This document shows positions 35,226 through 45,337 of a DNA stretch of 64,000 nucleotides, in pieces (position 1 is the first letter of the stretch; each line of letters begins with the position of its first letter). Location: assembly GCA_028280565.1 (NCBI GenBank), contig JANQLQ010000102.1, positions 1 through 64,000 on the forward strand. Reading direction: 5' to 3'. This DNA comes from Fulvivirga sp. Lineage in GTDB: Bacteria; Bacteroidota; Bacteroidia; Cytophagales; Cyclobacteriaceae. A model generated the notes under the pieces. It did no database searches, was not told where the DNA came from, and saw only the letters and a program-made list of their open reading frames with translations. A program made the translations under genes and the position numbers.

Positions 35226-36137
35226 ATGACCCATGAAGAATACATAAAAAAGTGGCTTGATGGCAGCCTAAGCGAGGCTGAAGAAGAGGCTTTTAAAAAA
35301 ACGGCAGACTACCAAGAGTTGGAAAGGCTCCTGCGCGCCGTGCCCTCTTTTAAAGCGCCTGAATATGATGTGGAAGCTAGGCTAAAGGTATTCCACGATC
35401 GGAAACCTGCAAAGGGTAAGGTAGTTCGAATGAATTGGGTAAGGCCTTTGCTACAGGCGGCAGCCGTATTCTTAATAGCCGCTGTGGGTTACTTTCTTTT
35501 CTTTTATACCCCGCTTACTACGATACAGGCATTAGCCGGTGAAAAGGTGGAGCTATATCTTCCTGACTCCTCTTTAGTCATATTAAATGCCGGTTCACAG
35601 GTGGCGTACCATGAAGGTGTATGGAGTGATGAGCGCCAAGTGGAATTATCGGGAGAGGCCTTTTTTAAAGTAGCCCGGGGCTCCAAATTTGATGTGATTA
35701 CCCCCACAGGGACCGTCAGTGTCTTAGGCACACAATTCAACGTTAAGCATCGCGAGGACTTTTTTGACGTAGCCTGCTACGAGGGGCGGGTGCAAGTTAC
35801 AACAGGTACAAAAACCCAGCAACTCTCACCCGGCCAGGGCTTTAGGAACATTAAAGGCGTTTTACAAGAATACACTCATAGCCGTGAACTGACACCTCGA
35901 TGGGTCGATGACGAGAGTTATTTTCAAAGTGTGCCCCTATACCAGGTGGCGCAAGAATTGGAAAGGCAATATAATTTGAGAGTAGAGCTAAAAGGAGTAA
36001 ACAATGAACAGTTGTTTACTGGGGGTTTCACCCACAACGATCTCACGCTGGCGCTCCAGTCCATCACGTTGCCACTGGACCTGTCTTACCAGGTAGTGGA
36101 TGATGAGCACATCATTCTTACCAGTGACAATGACTAA
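35226..36137 (+). CDS. FecR-family anti-sigma/sigma regulator
   Basis: This 303-residue protein has a cytoplasmic N-terminus (1-75), one membrane span (about 76-95), and a periplasmic FecR domain with L-P-D-S-S-L-V-I-L-N-A-G-S and G-E-A-F-F-K-V-A-R, followed by V-L-G-T-Q-F-N-V. The C-terminal domain (about 215-303) has F-x-x-V-P-L-Y-Q-V-A-Q-E-L-E. It relays a signal from the TonB receptor to the ECF factor. Its stop codon overlaps the receptor start, so all three are produced together. Confidence 0.93.
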   Translation: MTHEEYIKKWLDGSLSEAEEEAFKKTADYQELERLLRAVPSFKAPEYDVEARLKVFHDRKPAKGKVVRMNWVRPLLQAAAVFLIAAVGYFLFFYTPLTTIQALAGEKVELYLPDSSLVILNAGSQVAYHEGVWSDERQVELSGEAFFKVARGSKFDVITPTGTVSVLGTQFNVKHREDFFDVACYEGRVQVTTGTKTQQLSPGQGFRNIKGVLQEYTHSRELTPRWVDDESYFQSVPLYQVAQELERQYNLRVELKGVNNEQLFTGGFTHNDLTLALQSITLPLDLSYQVVDDEHIILTSDND

Positions 36138-38637
36138 AAGAACACTTGCCCTTACCATATTGTCGGCGCTTGGCCTTGTAATTAAGGCGCAGGAAAAAAA
36201 GATCCCCCTGGTAGAGGCGCTTGCCGAACTGCAGCTACGTTACAATATCACGTTTACTTACGCAGACGCCAACCTGCGTGGCATAGAGATCATTTTACCC
36301 CCTGCTCAACTTCCTGTAGAGGAAGTACTCGACTACCTGGCAAAGTCCACGGGGCTGGTCTTCGAGGCCTTGGAAGAGGGGTTTGTGGCCATTAGAAGGC
36401 CTCGCGATCCTATTAGTTCCGCCTGCGGTCACTTGATAGATGCCGAAAGCGGGGAACCCATCATCGGGGCCACGATCCAAGCGGGTGATAAATATGGGAT
36501 CAGCGATGAAAGCGGGCGTTTTGAAATTACCGGTATCGCTGGTGATGTGCCCCTGGTGATACGGTCCTTAGGATATAATACCCGCACCGTGCGGCTTGAA
36601 GGTACGGGCGATGAGCCGTGCCCTACCTGGTTGCTGCAAGTGCAGCCGATCACCTTACAAGAGATCATTGTATCTAACTTCCTTGCAAAAGGCATCAACA
36701 AGACCTCTTTAGGGTCTTTTGCCATTCAGACCGGGCAATTGGGAATACTACCGGGCCTGGTGGAGCCTGATGTGCTACAGGCCATCCAGGCCCTGCCGGG
36801 CATCCAGAGTACCAATGAAAAGTTATCCGATATTAATGTCCGTGGCGGTACTAATGATCAAAATCTCATTCTTTGGGACGGTATCAAGATGTACCAGGCC
36901 GGTCATTTTTTTGGGCTCATCTCAGCGTATAATCCCTACTTGACCGATCAAGTGACCCTTATTAAAAACGGCACCACGGCTGCTCTTGGTGACGGGGTAT
37001 CCAGTACCATTGACATCCGGTCTGAAGATGGGCTGGCACAAGAATTTTCCGGGGGAGGGGGAGTGAATATGATCAATGCCGATGTTTTCGCAAAGATACC
37101 CCTATCGAAAAAAGCTACGGTCCAGCTGTCTTCCAGGAGATCATTTTCCGGGATACTACAGACGCCCACCTACGACCAATACTTTGACCGTGCCTTTCGA
37201 GATACCGATGTGTTCCGGGATGTAGTATCGGTAAACGAGGGTCGTGTATCTACCGACCAAACCTTTACTTTCTCCGATGTAAGCGCAAGGCTGCTTTACC
37301 ATGTAACCCCTAAGGACAGGTTCAAGGTCAATTTTTTGAATATTTCCAACAACATTGAATACCAGGAAAATGCCGTTATTGACAGCGTATTAGAATCAAG
37401 GAACAGCGGCTTGGAACAAAAGAGCCTGGCCTCTTCGGTCTCCTACAGCCGGTTATGGAACAGCCGGCTGAGAACTTCTGCCATGCTCTACCTTTCCCGG
37501 TACCAGTTGCTAGCCGTTAATTTTGACATCTTCAATGATCAACGCTTGATACAGGAAAACGAGGTGTTGGATACAGGACTAAAGCTAGATGGCAGGTGGT
37601 CCATCAGTGAAGAATTTGGTCTTTTTACAGGCTATCAGTTCTTCGAGATAGGCGTTAGCAACTTGGAAGATATCAACGTCCCGCGATTCAGACGGTTTAC
37701 AAAGCGGGTCATTCGTAGTCATGCATTTTTCAGCGAGGGCGAATATACCTCATCGTCGGGCCGCACACAGCTGACCTTGGGATTGAGGGCTAACTATTTC
37801 GAAAAATTCAACAAGCTCCTCGTAGAACCCCGGTTAGCATTGAGTCACCAGTTTCAAGAGCATTTTAGCTGGGAAATATTAGGAGAGTTTAAGAGCCAGG
37901 CCACAACGCAGAGGATCGACTTTCAGAACGATTTCTTAGGCATAGAACAGCGAAGATGGGTGCTTTCTGACGAGGAGAATACACCTATTGTACAAAGCAG
38001 GCAGGTCTCCACGGGGCTGCACTTTCAAAAAAATGACTTGCTTATCAGCGTGGAAGGCTACTATAAAAAGGTAGAAGGGATAACTTCCTCCAGCCAAGGT
38101 TTCCAAGACCAGTTCCAGTTTGTAGATTCTATCGGGAACTACGACGCCATAGGCTTGGACCTTTTGATCAACCCTCGCTTTGATAAATTTTCGACCTGGG
38201 TAGGTTATTCCTTGGCAGACAATACCTTTGAATTTCCCGGTTTTCAACCTGCCTCTTTTCCTAATAACCTGGACATTAGGCATATCGTGACCCTTGGCAC
38301 TAGCTACGAATCAGGCGGGTTCCAACTTTCCGCCGGGCTGAATTGGCATACAGGTAGACCGTTTACAGCGCCAGTCGGTTTGGTAGAAGATGAGATCATT
38401 TATGGAGATCCAAACCAGGCTAGGCTAGACAACTATCTCAGGGTAGATCTCTCTGCCAAATATAACTTCAACCTTTCCGAGACCATCGGGGCACAAGCCG
38501 GTGCCGCCGTTTGGAATGTACTCGATCGTGAGAACATTGTAGATGTTTACTACCGCTCAGCCAATGGCCAGCCACAGGCCGTGGAACAAAATGCGCTCGG
38601 CATCACCCCTAACCTAGTCTTCCGGGTGTTTTTTTAG
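36130..38637 (+). CDS. TonB-dependent receptor with STN signalling domain
   Basis: This is an 835-residue protein starting at the ATG at 36130, which gives a clean signal peptide ending I-K-A-Q; a longer frame to 36100 lacks one. Domains in order are an STN secretin/TonB N-terminal signalling domain (about 20-75), a carboxypeptidase-regulatory-like beta domain (about 95-175, E-S-G-E-P-I-I-G-A-T), a plug with I-N-V-R-G-G-T-N-D-Q and a 22-strand barrel ending L-V-F-R-V-F-F. STN domains pass ligand binding to FecR, so this protein is both transporter and sensor. The ligand is unknown. The 8-bp overlap with fecR indicates one transcript. Confidence 0.93.
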   Translation: MTKRTLALTILSALGLVIKAQEKKIPLVEALAELQLRYNITFTYADANLRGIEIILPPAQLPVEEVLDYLAKSTGLVFEALEEGFVAIRRPRDPISSACGHLIDAESGEPIIGATIQAGDKYGISDESGRFEITGIAGDVPLVIRSLGYNTRTVRLEGTGDEPCPTWLLQVQPITLQEIIVSNFLAKGINKTSLGSFAIQTGQLGILPGLVEPDVLQAIQALPGIQSTNEKLSDINVRGGTNDQNLILWDGIKMYQAGHFFGLISAYNPYLTDQVTLIKNGTTAALGDGVSSTIDIRSEDGLAQEFSGGGGVNMINADVFAKIPLSKKATVQLSSRRSFSGILQTPTYDQYFDRAFRDTDVFRDVVSVNEGRVSTDQTFTFSDVSARLLYHVTPKDRFKVNFLNISNNIEYQENAVIDSVLESRNSGLEQKSLASSVSYSRLWNSRLRTSAMLYLSRYQLLAVNFDIFNDQRLIQENEVLDTGLKLDGRWSISEEFGLFTGYQFFEIGVSNLEDINVPRFRRFTKRVIRSHAFFSEGEYTSSSGRTQLTLGLRANYFEKFNKLLVEPRLALSHQFQEHFSWEILGEFKSQATTQRIDFQNDFLGIEQRRWVLSDEENTPIVQSRQVSTGLHFQKNDLLISVEGYYKKVEGITSSSQGFQDQFQFVDSIGNYDAIGLDLLINPRFDKFSTWVGYSLADNTFEFPGFQPASFPNNLDIRHIVTLGTSYESGGFQLSAGLNWHTGRPFTAPVGLVEDEIIYGDPNQARLDNYLRVDLSAKYNFNLSETIGAQAGAAVWNVLDRENIVDVYYRSANGQPQAVEQNALGITPNLVFRVFF

Positions 38638-38730
38638 ATGAATAGGAGCTGCTTAGAAGAGCAAACCAGTGACTGTCTTAACCGGTACAAAAGCCTTTAA
38701 AACCTTCCGTAACATGATTTCGGTATGACA

Positions 38731-38911
38731 ATAGGGCTAGATTAAATCGTAAAGAAGATCTCGTAGTGGTTCTTTGAGCTTTAATGCCTTGGTAGCCGGG
38801 GAAACTTCGCCACCATGCCGCAAATGCGCAAAGGTTCACCAAGCTTACTCGCCAAAACTACCCTGCATACCATCTAAGTGATCAATGGTTATCGCGTCCA
38901 GGTTTCCCTAA
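38731..38911 (-). repeat. B-family intergenic repeat, copy 3 (inverted)
   Basis: The reverse complement of the B repeat seen at 57251-57417 and 60023-60180. Shared landmarks are AATAGGGCTAGATTAAAT, TTCTTTGAGCTTTAATGCC, AAGCTTACTCGCCAAAACTA and CGTCCAGGTTT. It fills much of the gap 38638-39078, in which no gene was found. Confidence 0.7.
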
Positions 38912-39078
38912 AAACATCCATACAAGGCATTCCATGGGTTACTTTTTGTTTTATTTTAATATCTAAAGTAGACCGAACGGTTATTTTGTGTTTATAGGTG
39001 GGTTTACAGTGGAAGACGGTTGACCGTTGGGTAAATTAGTTTGTAAATGATTTCAGCACAATCTAAAAACCCCCGGGA

Positions 39079-41694
39079 ATGACAACCTATCGCCACCTTG
39101 GTATTTTCTTCTTATTTGCAGTTCTATTTGTATTTCCCTTTTCTTACTCTCAAGCACAGACCACCCTTAATTGGGCTAAGCATTTCAACGGTGGCCACGG
39201 CGGCGTTGGGATGAACCGTATCAATTCTGTAGAAGTGGATAAAGCCGGGAATGCAGCGGTTTGTGGTTATTTTAAGGAAAGGATCACCATCGATGACCAG
39301 GTATACGAGGCGGTTGATTTTGGTGTATTTATCGTGAAGTTTGATCCAACTGGACAGCCGTTGTGGTCCAAGGCATTCAACGCCCCGCTGGTTTCATATC
39401 AGTCCCAGTTATTTTTAGATAGCGATGGTAACTATTATTTTTCTGGACAGCTACAAAATGGTTCTATCGATTTTAGCCATGGTACGGATGATGATGGACA
39501 CGCGACGTTGCACGGTACAAATGTCTTTTTCATTTGTAAATTCAATCAAGAGGGAGTTTTTCAATGGGTAAAAGCAGTACCCGGGCTGGCTATTTTAAGT
39601 CATGATCATTTCTATATCAATGGAAACGGCAACTTGTATAAGTTGGATTTGAAGGCCGAGCTAGTTTGGGAGCGCCCGGGGATACGAAATCATCGGAAAA
39701 TTGGGATTACAGCCTCAGAAGGGGGTACGATTTGGATCGCCGGTGATTTTCGTGCAAATACCCTGCGGGTAGGAGAGGAACATACCTTGGGGTTAACAGC
39801 TAGCGGCAACGAAGATGTGTTCCTGGCCAAATTCGGGCCCAGTGGGGACTGCGAAATGGTAAAATCGATCTCCGGGGCTTCTTCTAACGTATTTAACGAT
39901 GTGATAGCTGTAGACGATGAAAATGTGGTCATCACAGGTGGATTTCAAGGCAGGTTGAACCTTGACACGGATAACTCAGACCATATGGTCAGCTCAAGGG
40001 GACACTACGACATGTTTGTTTCAGAATACAATGGAAACCTAGAAATGGTTTGGGGGCATAGTATAGGAAGCAGTGGTTGGGATGATGGCAGGGCATTAGC
40101 CCGTGATAATAATGGGCAGATCTATCTTACAGGAGCTTTCCAGTTTACCGTAGATTTTGACCCGGGACCTGGTCAGGCGAATCTTTCTACCCCGCCCGCA
40201 TGTGTTTCAAATATCTACCTGTTGAAACTCGATGAGAACGGTAATTACATGGATGCCTTAAGGTTTGGCAATAATAGGCTGGGTTATGGTCATAGTTTAT
40301 CTGTATTTAGCAATCATTTGTTCCTTGCCGGGGACTTTGAAGGCCCAGTAGATTTTAGCCCGTTACCAGGGCAGTCCACCATTTTCAGTGCAAGTGGCCG
40401 GGACCAGTTCTTATTGCAGCTCAAAGATTTTTCACCTATGGCAAAGTTACCGCAATCAATAGTTATGGATGATTTTCCGCCAATAAGCTATGCAAACGAA
40501 AGTTTTGAGTTGAATGCGGCTGCTAGTTCTGGCTTGCCCGTGGCGTGTTCTAGCGCTGACCCGACCGTAGCTACCATTGTAGATGGTACCGTTATGGTCC
40601 ATGGGGCAGGAACCACGGAAATTACGATCTCCCAAAAAGGCAATCATTTGTACGAAGCATCACTTACAGTTAGTCAAGTACTGGAGGTGAGTAAGGCCCC
40701 GCTGACCGTTACCACGGGAGACTATAGTAGGGCGGCGGGAGAGCCGAATCCCCAGTTTGCTATGGATTACTCTGGATGGGTAAGAGGAGACGGCCCCGGG
40801 CAAATAAAGACTTTACCGCAGGCATCGGTGGCAGCGGATCAAAATAGCCTTCCGGGAGAATACGATATTGCTCTATCCGGGGGCGTAGACGAGAACTATA
40901 AGTTTGAATGCATCCCGGGAAGACTTACCATACAAAAAGAATCTCAAAATATAGTATTTGAGGCTTTCCCGGGAGTGAATTATGGTGATGCGAATGTACT
41001 CCCACCAGCCCAGTCGAGTTCTGGTTTGCCATTAGTATATACTAGTTCTAATCCTGCGGTAGCCAGGGTAGAGAAGGGTGACTTGGTCATCCTTGGGGCA
41101 GGTGCTACAACAATAACGGTTTCCCAAGAGGGCAACGATTGGTATGAGGCAGCGCCAGAAGAGGCACAAGTATTAACCGTCAAAAAGGCAATGTTAACGG
41201 TGACCGCAAGAGATGCGGAAAGGGAAGAGGGTTTACCAAATCCGGCGTTTGTCTTAGATTATGCGGGATGGGTAGGTGACGACGGGCCTGGCGACCTGGC
41301 GGGGCGACCTACAACTATTACAAGCGCGGACGAGTTTAGCTTACCCGGCAGCTATCCTCTACAAGTGGATGGGGGCCTTGACGATAACTACACGTTTAGC
41401 TACCAGGCTGGTACATTAGTGATAAGGCCGCGTGTAGTTACTAGCCTGGATAACCTTTCCGATGCACGTTCAGTAGCCTATCCAAATCCAACCCAAGGAT
41501 TATTGAACATAAAACTACCCGATAATATTCATCATGGACTTCTCCGGTTATATGACCCTTTAGGAACTTTCTTAACTAGTTATGAGCTGGCGGGGCCAAT
41601 AAAACTAGGCCTAGAAAGATACCCTAAAGGGGTTTATCTGCTGGAGATTATCTCGGGGGACTATCACCAAGTAGTGCGAGTAGCCAAAGACTAA
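39079..41694 (+). CDS. T9SS-exported repeat protein with MBG domains
   Basis: This 871-residue protein has a signal peptide (residues 1-27, Y-S-Q-A-Q). Residues about 30-455 are beta-propeller-like repeats of the SBBP type (S-V-E-V-D-K-A-G-N, F-D-P-G-P-G). Next come two tandem modules (about 455-625 and 630-790), each with a Big-like unit, S-S-G-L-P followed by A-G-x-T-x-I-T-x-S-Q, and an MBG unit, A-x-L-T-V-T followed by P-N-P-x-F. The last 75 residues (V-A-Y-P-N-P-T ... P-K-G-V-Y-L-L-E) form a type A T9SS sorting domain. It is probably a surface adhesin or matrix protein. Confidence 0.85.
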   Translation: MTTYRHLGIFFLFAVLFVFPFSYSQAQTTLNWAKHFNGGHGGVGMNRINSVEVDKAGNAAVCGYFKERITIDDQVYEAVDFGVFIVKFDPTGQPLWSKAFNAPLVSYQSQLFLDSDGNYYFSGQLQNGSIDFSHGTDDDGHATLHGTNVFFICKFNQEGVFQWVKAVPGLAILSHDHFYINGNGNLYKLDLKAELVWERPGIRNHRKIGITASEGGTIWIAGDFRANTLRVGEEHTLGLTASGNEDVFLAKFGPSGDCEMVKSISGASSNVFNDVIAVDDENVVITGGFQGRLNLDTDNSDHMVSSRGHYDMFVSEYNGNLEMVWGHSIGSSGWDDGRALARDNNGQIYLTGAFQFTVDFDPGPGQANLSTPPACVSNIYLLKLDENGNYMDALRFGNNRLGYGHSLSVFSNHLFLAGDFEGPVDFSPLPGQSTIFSASGRDQFLLQLKDFSPMAKLPQSIVMDDFPPISYANESFELNAAASSGLPVACSSADPTVATIVDGTVMVHGAGTTEITISQKGNHLYEASLTVSQVLEVSKAPLTVTTGDYSRAAGEPNPQFAMDYSGWVRGDGPGQIKTLPQASVAADQNSLPGEYDIALSGGVDENYKFECIPGRLTIQKESQNIVFEAFPGVNYGDANVLPPAQSSSGLPLVYTSSNPAVARVEKGDLVILGAGATTITVSQEGNDWYEAAPEEAQVLTVKKAMLTVTARDAEREEGLPNPAFVLDYAGWVGDDGPGDLAGRPTTITSADEFSLPGSYPLQVDGGLDDNYTFSYQAGTLVIRPRVVTSLDNLSDARSVAYPNPTQGLLNIKLPDNIHHGLLRLYDPLGTFLTSYELAGPIKLGLERYPKGVYLLEIISGDYHQVVRVAKD

Positions 41695-41900
41695 TGCAAG
41701 CGATAATGGACCTTGTGTTGCAGGCCTAGAAAAGGCTATCGGCTGGTGTTTGTGACATGTTCTTTGTCTTTGGGGCTTTATCTTCTCCTGCTAGACGTGC
41801 TATGGTTGTATTACTGGGTTATCAATTGTCATTTTCTCCATCCACGCAATTTCCCGGGGTTTCCTTGTTTAACTGGCCGTTACGGCATATCTTAGCGTTG

Positions 41901-41917
41901 TTTATAATTAATCTAAA
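41901..41917. promoter_or_regulatory. imperfect dyad upstream of feoA
   Basis: TTTATAATTAATCTAAA is an AT-rich partial palindrome ending 9 bp before the feoA GTG start. Its arms TTTA and TAAA and inner bases resemble DtxR/IdeR-type operators. Iron control of feo is expected, but the site is weak evidence on its own. Confidence 0.3.
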
Positions 41918-41926
41918 TAAGGAAGC

Positions 41927-42151
41927 GTGAAGATAAAGAGTGTAGCCGATCTAAGTCCGGGTGAAAGTGGCATTATAAGTGACCTTTTGGATGAGGCGTT
42001 GTCTCTCAAGCTTCTTGAAATGGGATGCATTCCCGGACAGCCGATCAAATTCAATTTTGCCGCTCCTTTAGGGGATCCGATATGTGTAAGTGTAGCCGGG
42101 TATAATCTTTCTTTACGGCTAGACGAAGCCAACACCATCTCCCTACAGTAA
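41927..42151 (+). CDS. feoA: ferrous iron transport protein A
   Basis: This 74-residue protein has an SH3-like FeoA fold with L-S-P-G-E-S-G-I-I and L-L-E-M-G-C-I-P-G. It starts at a GTG with an AAGGAAG ribosome site 5 bp upstream. FeoA helps FeoB transport Fe2+, probably by binding its GTPase part. Its stop codon directly abuts the feoB ATG. Confidence 0.93.
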   Translation: MKIKSVADLSPGESGIISDLLDEALSLKLLEMGCIPGQPIKFNFAAPLGDPICVSVAGYNLSLRLDEANTISLQ

Positions 42152-44266
42152 ATGATAAAGACGGCCCTCAAAAGAATTGCCCTTGTGGGCAACCCCAATT
42201 CCGGTAAATCCTCCTTGTTCAATCATTTGACAGGTCTTAACCAGAAAATTGGCAATTTCCCGGGGGTTACGGTAGACAAAAAGACGGGTACTTGCCACCT
42301 AGATGCAGACCATAAAGTAGAGATCATTGATCTGCCCGGGACATACAGTATCTACCCAAACTCTACGGATGAAAAGATCGTATTTGACATCCTCGGAGAT
42401 AAAACCAACCCACTTCACCCGGATCAGGTGATCGTGATCGTGGATGCTTCTAATTTTAAACGGAACCTGCTACTGTTTACACAGGTCCGTGACCTTGACA
42501 TTCCCCTGGTATTGGTCTTAAACATGATGGACCTGGTAAAAAAGACAGGTTTATCGATTGATCATGAAAAACTTTCAAGTGCATTAGGAGTCCCGGTAGT
42601 GACCATTGACGCCCGCAAAGGAAAAGGCCTTGATCAATTGAAGACCGCTTTACTCGAAATAAACGAGGAAACGCCTGGCCCAATTTTTAATGCGCATGCA
42701 CACGCCCCTGAAGCGATAGATGCCGTAAAAGAGATCTTTTCCATTAAGGGAGACTATTCGGCGTACCAGCTCTTGCAGCAATATCGTATTCGCCAAGGAT
42801 TGGAGGAGAATGAAAAGAACCTACTGGACGAAGTGGTGACTAAGCACCATTTTAATAAAGACGATCTTAGAAGGAAGGAAACCTTGGAGCGCTATGCAGC
42901 GATCAACCAACTCATTAATGGCACTGTTAAAGAGAATTTTGCCCCACTGCCCAAGCGGTGGACCCAGCGATTGGACCAGGTCTTTACACATAAGCTATGG
43001 GGCTATTTAGTCTTCATGGGCATTCTTTTCCTTATCTTCCAAGCCATTTTTGCGTGGGCCACCGTACCCATGGACTTGATCGATGCTGCTTTTTCGCAAT
43101 TCAGCACGTTTTTACAATCACGGCTACCTGCTGGGGCACTGACCAGCTTACTGGCGGAGGGTATTGTCCCGGGGATTGGCGGTATCGTGATCTTCATTCC
43201 CCAGATCGCTATCCTGTTTGCTTTTATCGCCATTTTGGAAGAGTCCGGTTACATGTCGAGGGTGGTGTTTTTAATGGACAAGATCATGCGTAAGTTTGGT
43301 CTCAACGGTAAAAGTGTTGTCCCCCTGATCTCCGGGGTGGCTTGCGCCATACCTGCTATCATGGCCACCCGTACCATCGATAACTGGAAGGAGCGGTTGA
43401 TCACTATTTTTGTCACACCGCTGATGAGCTGCTCTGCCCGGCTCCCGATCTATACGATCTTAATTGCCCTCATCATACCGGATCGCACGGTTTTAGGAAT
43501 ATTGAACCTGCAGGGCATAGCGCTGATGGGGATGTACTTGATCGGTTTTATAGCGGCTATAACTTCCGCAGCAGCTATGAAGGCTATCCTTAAAACGAAA
43601 GAGAGGAGTTTTTTTGTCATGGAACTACCTACCTATAAAATGCCTCGGTGGACGAATGTAGGTCTTACCATGTACGAGAAGTCCAAAACTTTTGTGCTTG
43701 AGGCAGGAAAAGTCATCCTTGCCATCTCAATTGTGCTTTGGGTACTGGCCTCCTACGGCCCAAAAAATAGGATGGAGGAAGCCGAGCAAACCATTGTAAC
43801 CAATAACCCAGGCCTCACAGGGGATGAGCTTCAAAATAAAATAGAGGCCTATAAGTTGGAAAATTCCTACGCGGGTATTTTTGGTAAGACCATAGAGCCC
43901 GTGATAGAGCCGTTAGGCTACGATTGGAAGATTGGCATCGCCCTGATCACGTCTTTCGCCGCACGAGAAGTATTTGTGGGTACCATGGCAACGATCTACA
44001 GTATTGGTGGCGTAGAGGACGAGTCCACGATAAAAAGCCGTATGCGTTCCGAAGTAAACGTAGATACCGGGTTGCCCCGTTACGATTTTGCCACGGGATT
44101 TTCATTGCTCATTTTCTATGCCTTTGCTATGCAGTGTATGAGTACATTGGCCATTGTTTACCGGGAAACAAAAGGCTGGAAATGGCCTATGCTGCAGCTT
44201 TTCTATATGACCGGGCTGGCCTATTTATCTGCTTTGCTAGTGTACCAAGTATTCTCCCGGTATTGA
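42152..44266 (+). CDS. feoB: ferrous iron transporter B
   Basis: This 704-residue protein has an N-terminal G domain with G1 G13-N-P-N-S-G-K-S, G3 D-L-P-G and G4 N-M-M-D, a helical spacer (about 190-270), and a membrane part with two gate domains containing G-V-A-C-A-I-P-A and M-S-C-S-A-R-L-P, the cysteine-bearing iron path. FeoB imports Fe2+ across the inner membrane. No feoC is present, which is usual for Bacteroidota. Confidence 0.96.
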   Translation: MIKTALKRIALVGNPNSGKSSLFNHLTGLNQKIGNFPGVTVDKKTGTCHLDADHKVEIIDLPGTYSIYPNSTDEKIVFDILGDKTNPLHPDQVIVIVDASNFKRNLLLFTQVRDLDIPLVLVLNMMDLVKKTGLSIDHEKLSSALGVPVVTIDARKGKGLDQLKTALLEINEETPGPIFNAHAHAPEAIDAVKEIFSIKGDYSAYQLLQQYRIRQGLEENEKNLLDEVVTKHHFNKDDLRRKETLERYAAINQLINGTVKENFAPLPKRWTQRLDQVFTHKLWGYLVFMGILFLIFQAIFAWATVPMDLIDAAFSQFSTFLQSRLPAGALTSLLAEGIVPGIGGIVIFIPQIAILFAFIAILEESGYMSRVVFLMDKIMRKFGLNGKSVVPLISGVACAIPAIMATRTIDNWKERLITIFVTPLMSCSARLPIYTILIALIIPDRTVLGILNLQGIALMGMYLIGFIAAITSAAAMKAILKTKERSFFVMELPTYKMPRWTNVGLTMYEKSKTFVLEAGKVILAISIVLWVLASYGPKNRMEEAEQTIVTNNPGLTGDELQNKIEAYKLENSYAGIFGKTIEPVIEPLGYDWKIGIALITSFAAREVFVGTMATIYSIGGVEDESTIKSRMRSEVNVDTGLPRYDFATGFSLLIFYAFAMQCMSTLAIVYRETKGWKWPMLQLFYMTGLAYLSALLVYQVFSRY

Positions 44267-44396
44267 GGAGCCAGCGGTTCTTCCAGCTTTAGAGCTACAG
44301 TGACCGGAGGGGCTTCAGGTAATAAGACACAAATGCACCAATTTGACTAGGCCTAACAGCCCACCTTGCCCAGTATAACGGCTTAAACATTATGTT

Positions 44397-44948
44397 TCAC
44401 TGCGCATACCCCATGCTGTGCATTCTCTCTACTACCAATTTTGCCCTTTCAGTGACCGTGGTATCCCCTTCAATTCTCAGTATAGGGCATTGGAGCCGGT
44501 CCATCCATTGTTCATGGCGCTTTAAGCTCCGCCCGTCAAATGTTTCATCATCATATTGTGCGGCCCACTGGAGAAAAGCTTCGTAGTTCGAGATTGCCGT
44601 TTTGTTCGTGTGTAAAAGATCACCATATCGCCGTACCTCTCGTTCCTTAAGGCATTCCATACGAAGTGTATGGGGCAGGTAAAGGAATACTGCCAAGTTA
44701 AAGGCGCTTTCCCAGCGTTTTCCCCAGCTTACCAGGGAACTACTAATGATCACTGTTTCGTGGCGTTCAAAATCCTGGGTAATGCGCTCATTTCTCAAAG
44801 CTGGTGGTACCTTATGCTGGTAGGCAGGATCTGTTGGTTCCCAATAATAGTCATCTGCATCCAAATGTTTGCAATTGAGGAGTTGAGCAAGTTTTTTCCC
44901 CAAAGTGGTCGTACCTGAACCGGAGGCTCCGAAAATATGTAGTTTCAT
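44397..44948 (-). CDS. P-loop nucleotide kinase-like ATPase
   Basis: This 183-residue protein has the P-loop G-A-S-G-S-G-T-T-T-L (8-17) near the N-terminus and a D-A-D-D-Y-Y-W segment at about 36, resembling adenylate-kinase-like and DNA-topology-modulation proteins. A K/R-rich lid region (R-N-E-R-I, E-R-E-V-R-R) is present. The substrate is unknown. It is 27 bp downstream of HxlR on the same strand. Confidence 0.75.
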   Translation of the reverse strand: MKLHIFGASGSGTTTLGKKLAQLLNCKHLDADDYYWEPTDPAYQHKVPPALRNERITQDFERHETVIISSSLVSWGKRWESAFNLAVFLYLPHTLRMECLKEREVRRYGDLLHTNKTAISNYEAFLQWAAQYDDETFDGRSLKRHEQWMDRLQCPILRIEGDTTVTERAKLVVERMHSMGYAQ

Positions 44949-44975
44949 TTTGGCCGGTAAATCAAAAGACGGTAT

Positions 44976-45332
44976 TTATCCCAGTTCAGTTATCTTGTTT
45001 TCAGTACCCCAGGCGTAGATCTGCGTTAGTATTGGCACAAAGGACCGCCCCAATTCAGTCAAACTATAGGATGTACGAGGGGGGATTTCCCGGAAATCTT
45101 GCCGGTTTACCCAGTTACCTTCTACTAAGGCCTTTAACTGTTGGGTAAGCATTTTTTCAGAAATGTTAGGGATTTTTCTCCGCAGCTCCCCGTATCGTAA
45201 TGCCCCGTCTTTCAGGTTCCAGATGATCACTAACTTCCAGCGGCCACCAATCGCTTTCATGGTCGCGGTAATCGGGCAATTATCTACGATCGACCTTTCA
45301 TTTCTATAATTTGTGGAACTTATCTTCCTCAT
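44976..45332 (-). CDS. HxlR-family transcriptional regulator
   Basis: This is a 118-residue protein from the ATG at 45332 (a GTG at 45341 is possible). It has the HxlR winged helix: C-P-I near residue 19, G-G-R-W-K-L-V-I-I-W, L-R-Y-G-E-L-R-R-K-I and I-S-E-K-M-L-T-Q-Q-L. The conserved cysteine in C-P-I is redox- or electrophile-sensing in several relatives. It is divergent from the SDR gene, its probable target. Confidence 0.9.
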   Translation of the reverse strand: MRKISSTNYRNERSIVDNCPITATMKAIGGRWKLVIIWNLKDGALRYGELRRKIPNISEKMLTQQLKALVEGNWVNRQDFREIPPRTSYSLTELGRSFVPILTQIYAWGTENKITELG

Positions 45333-45337
45333 TTTAC

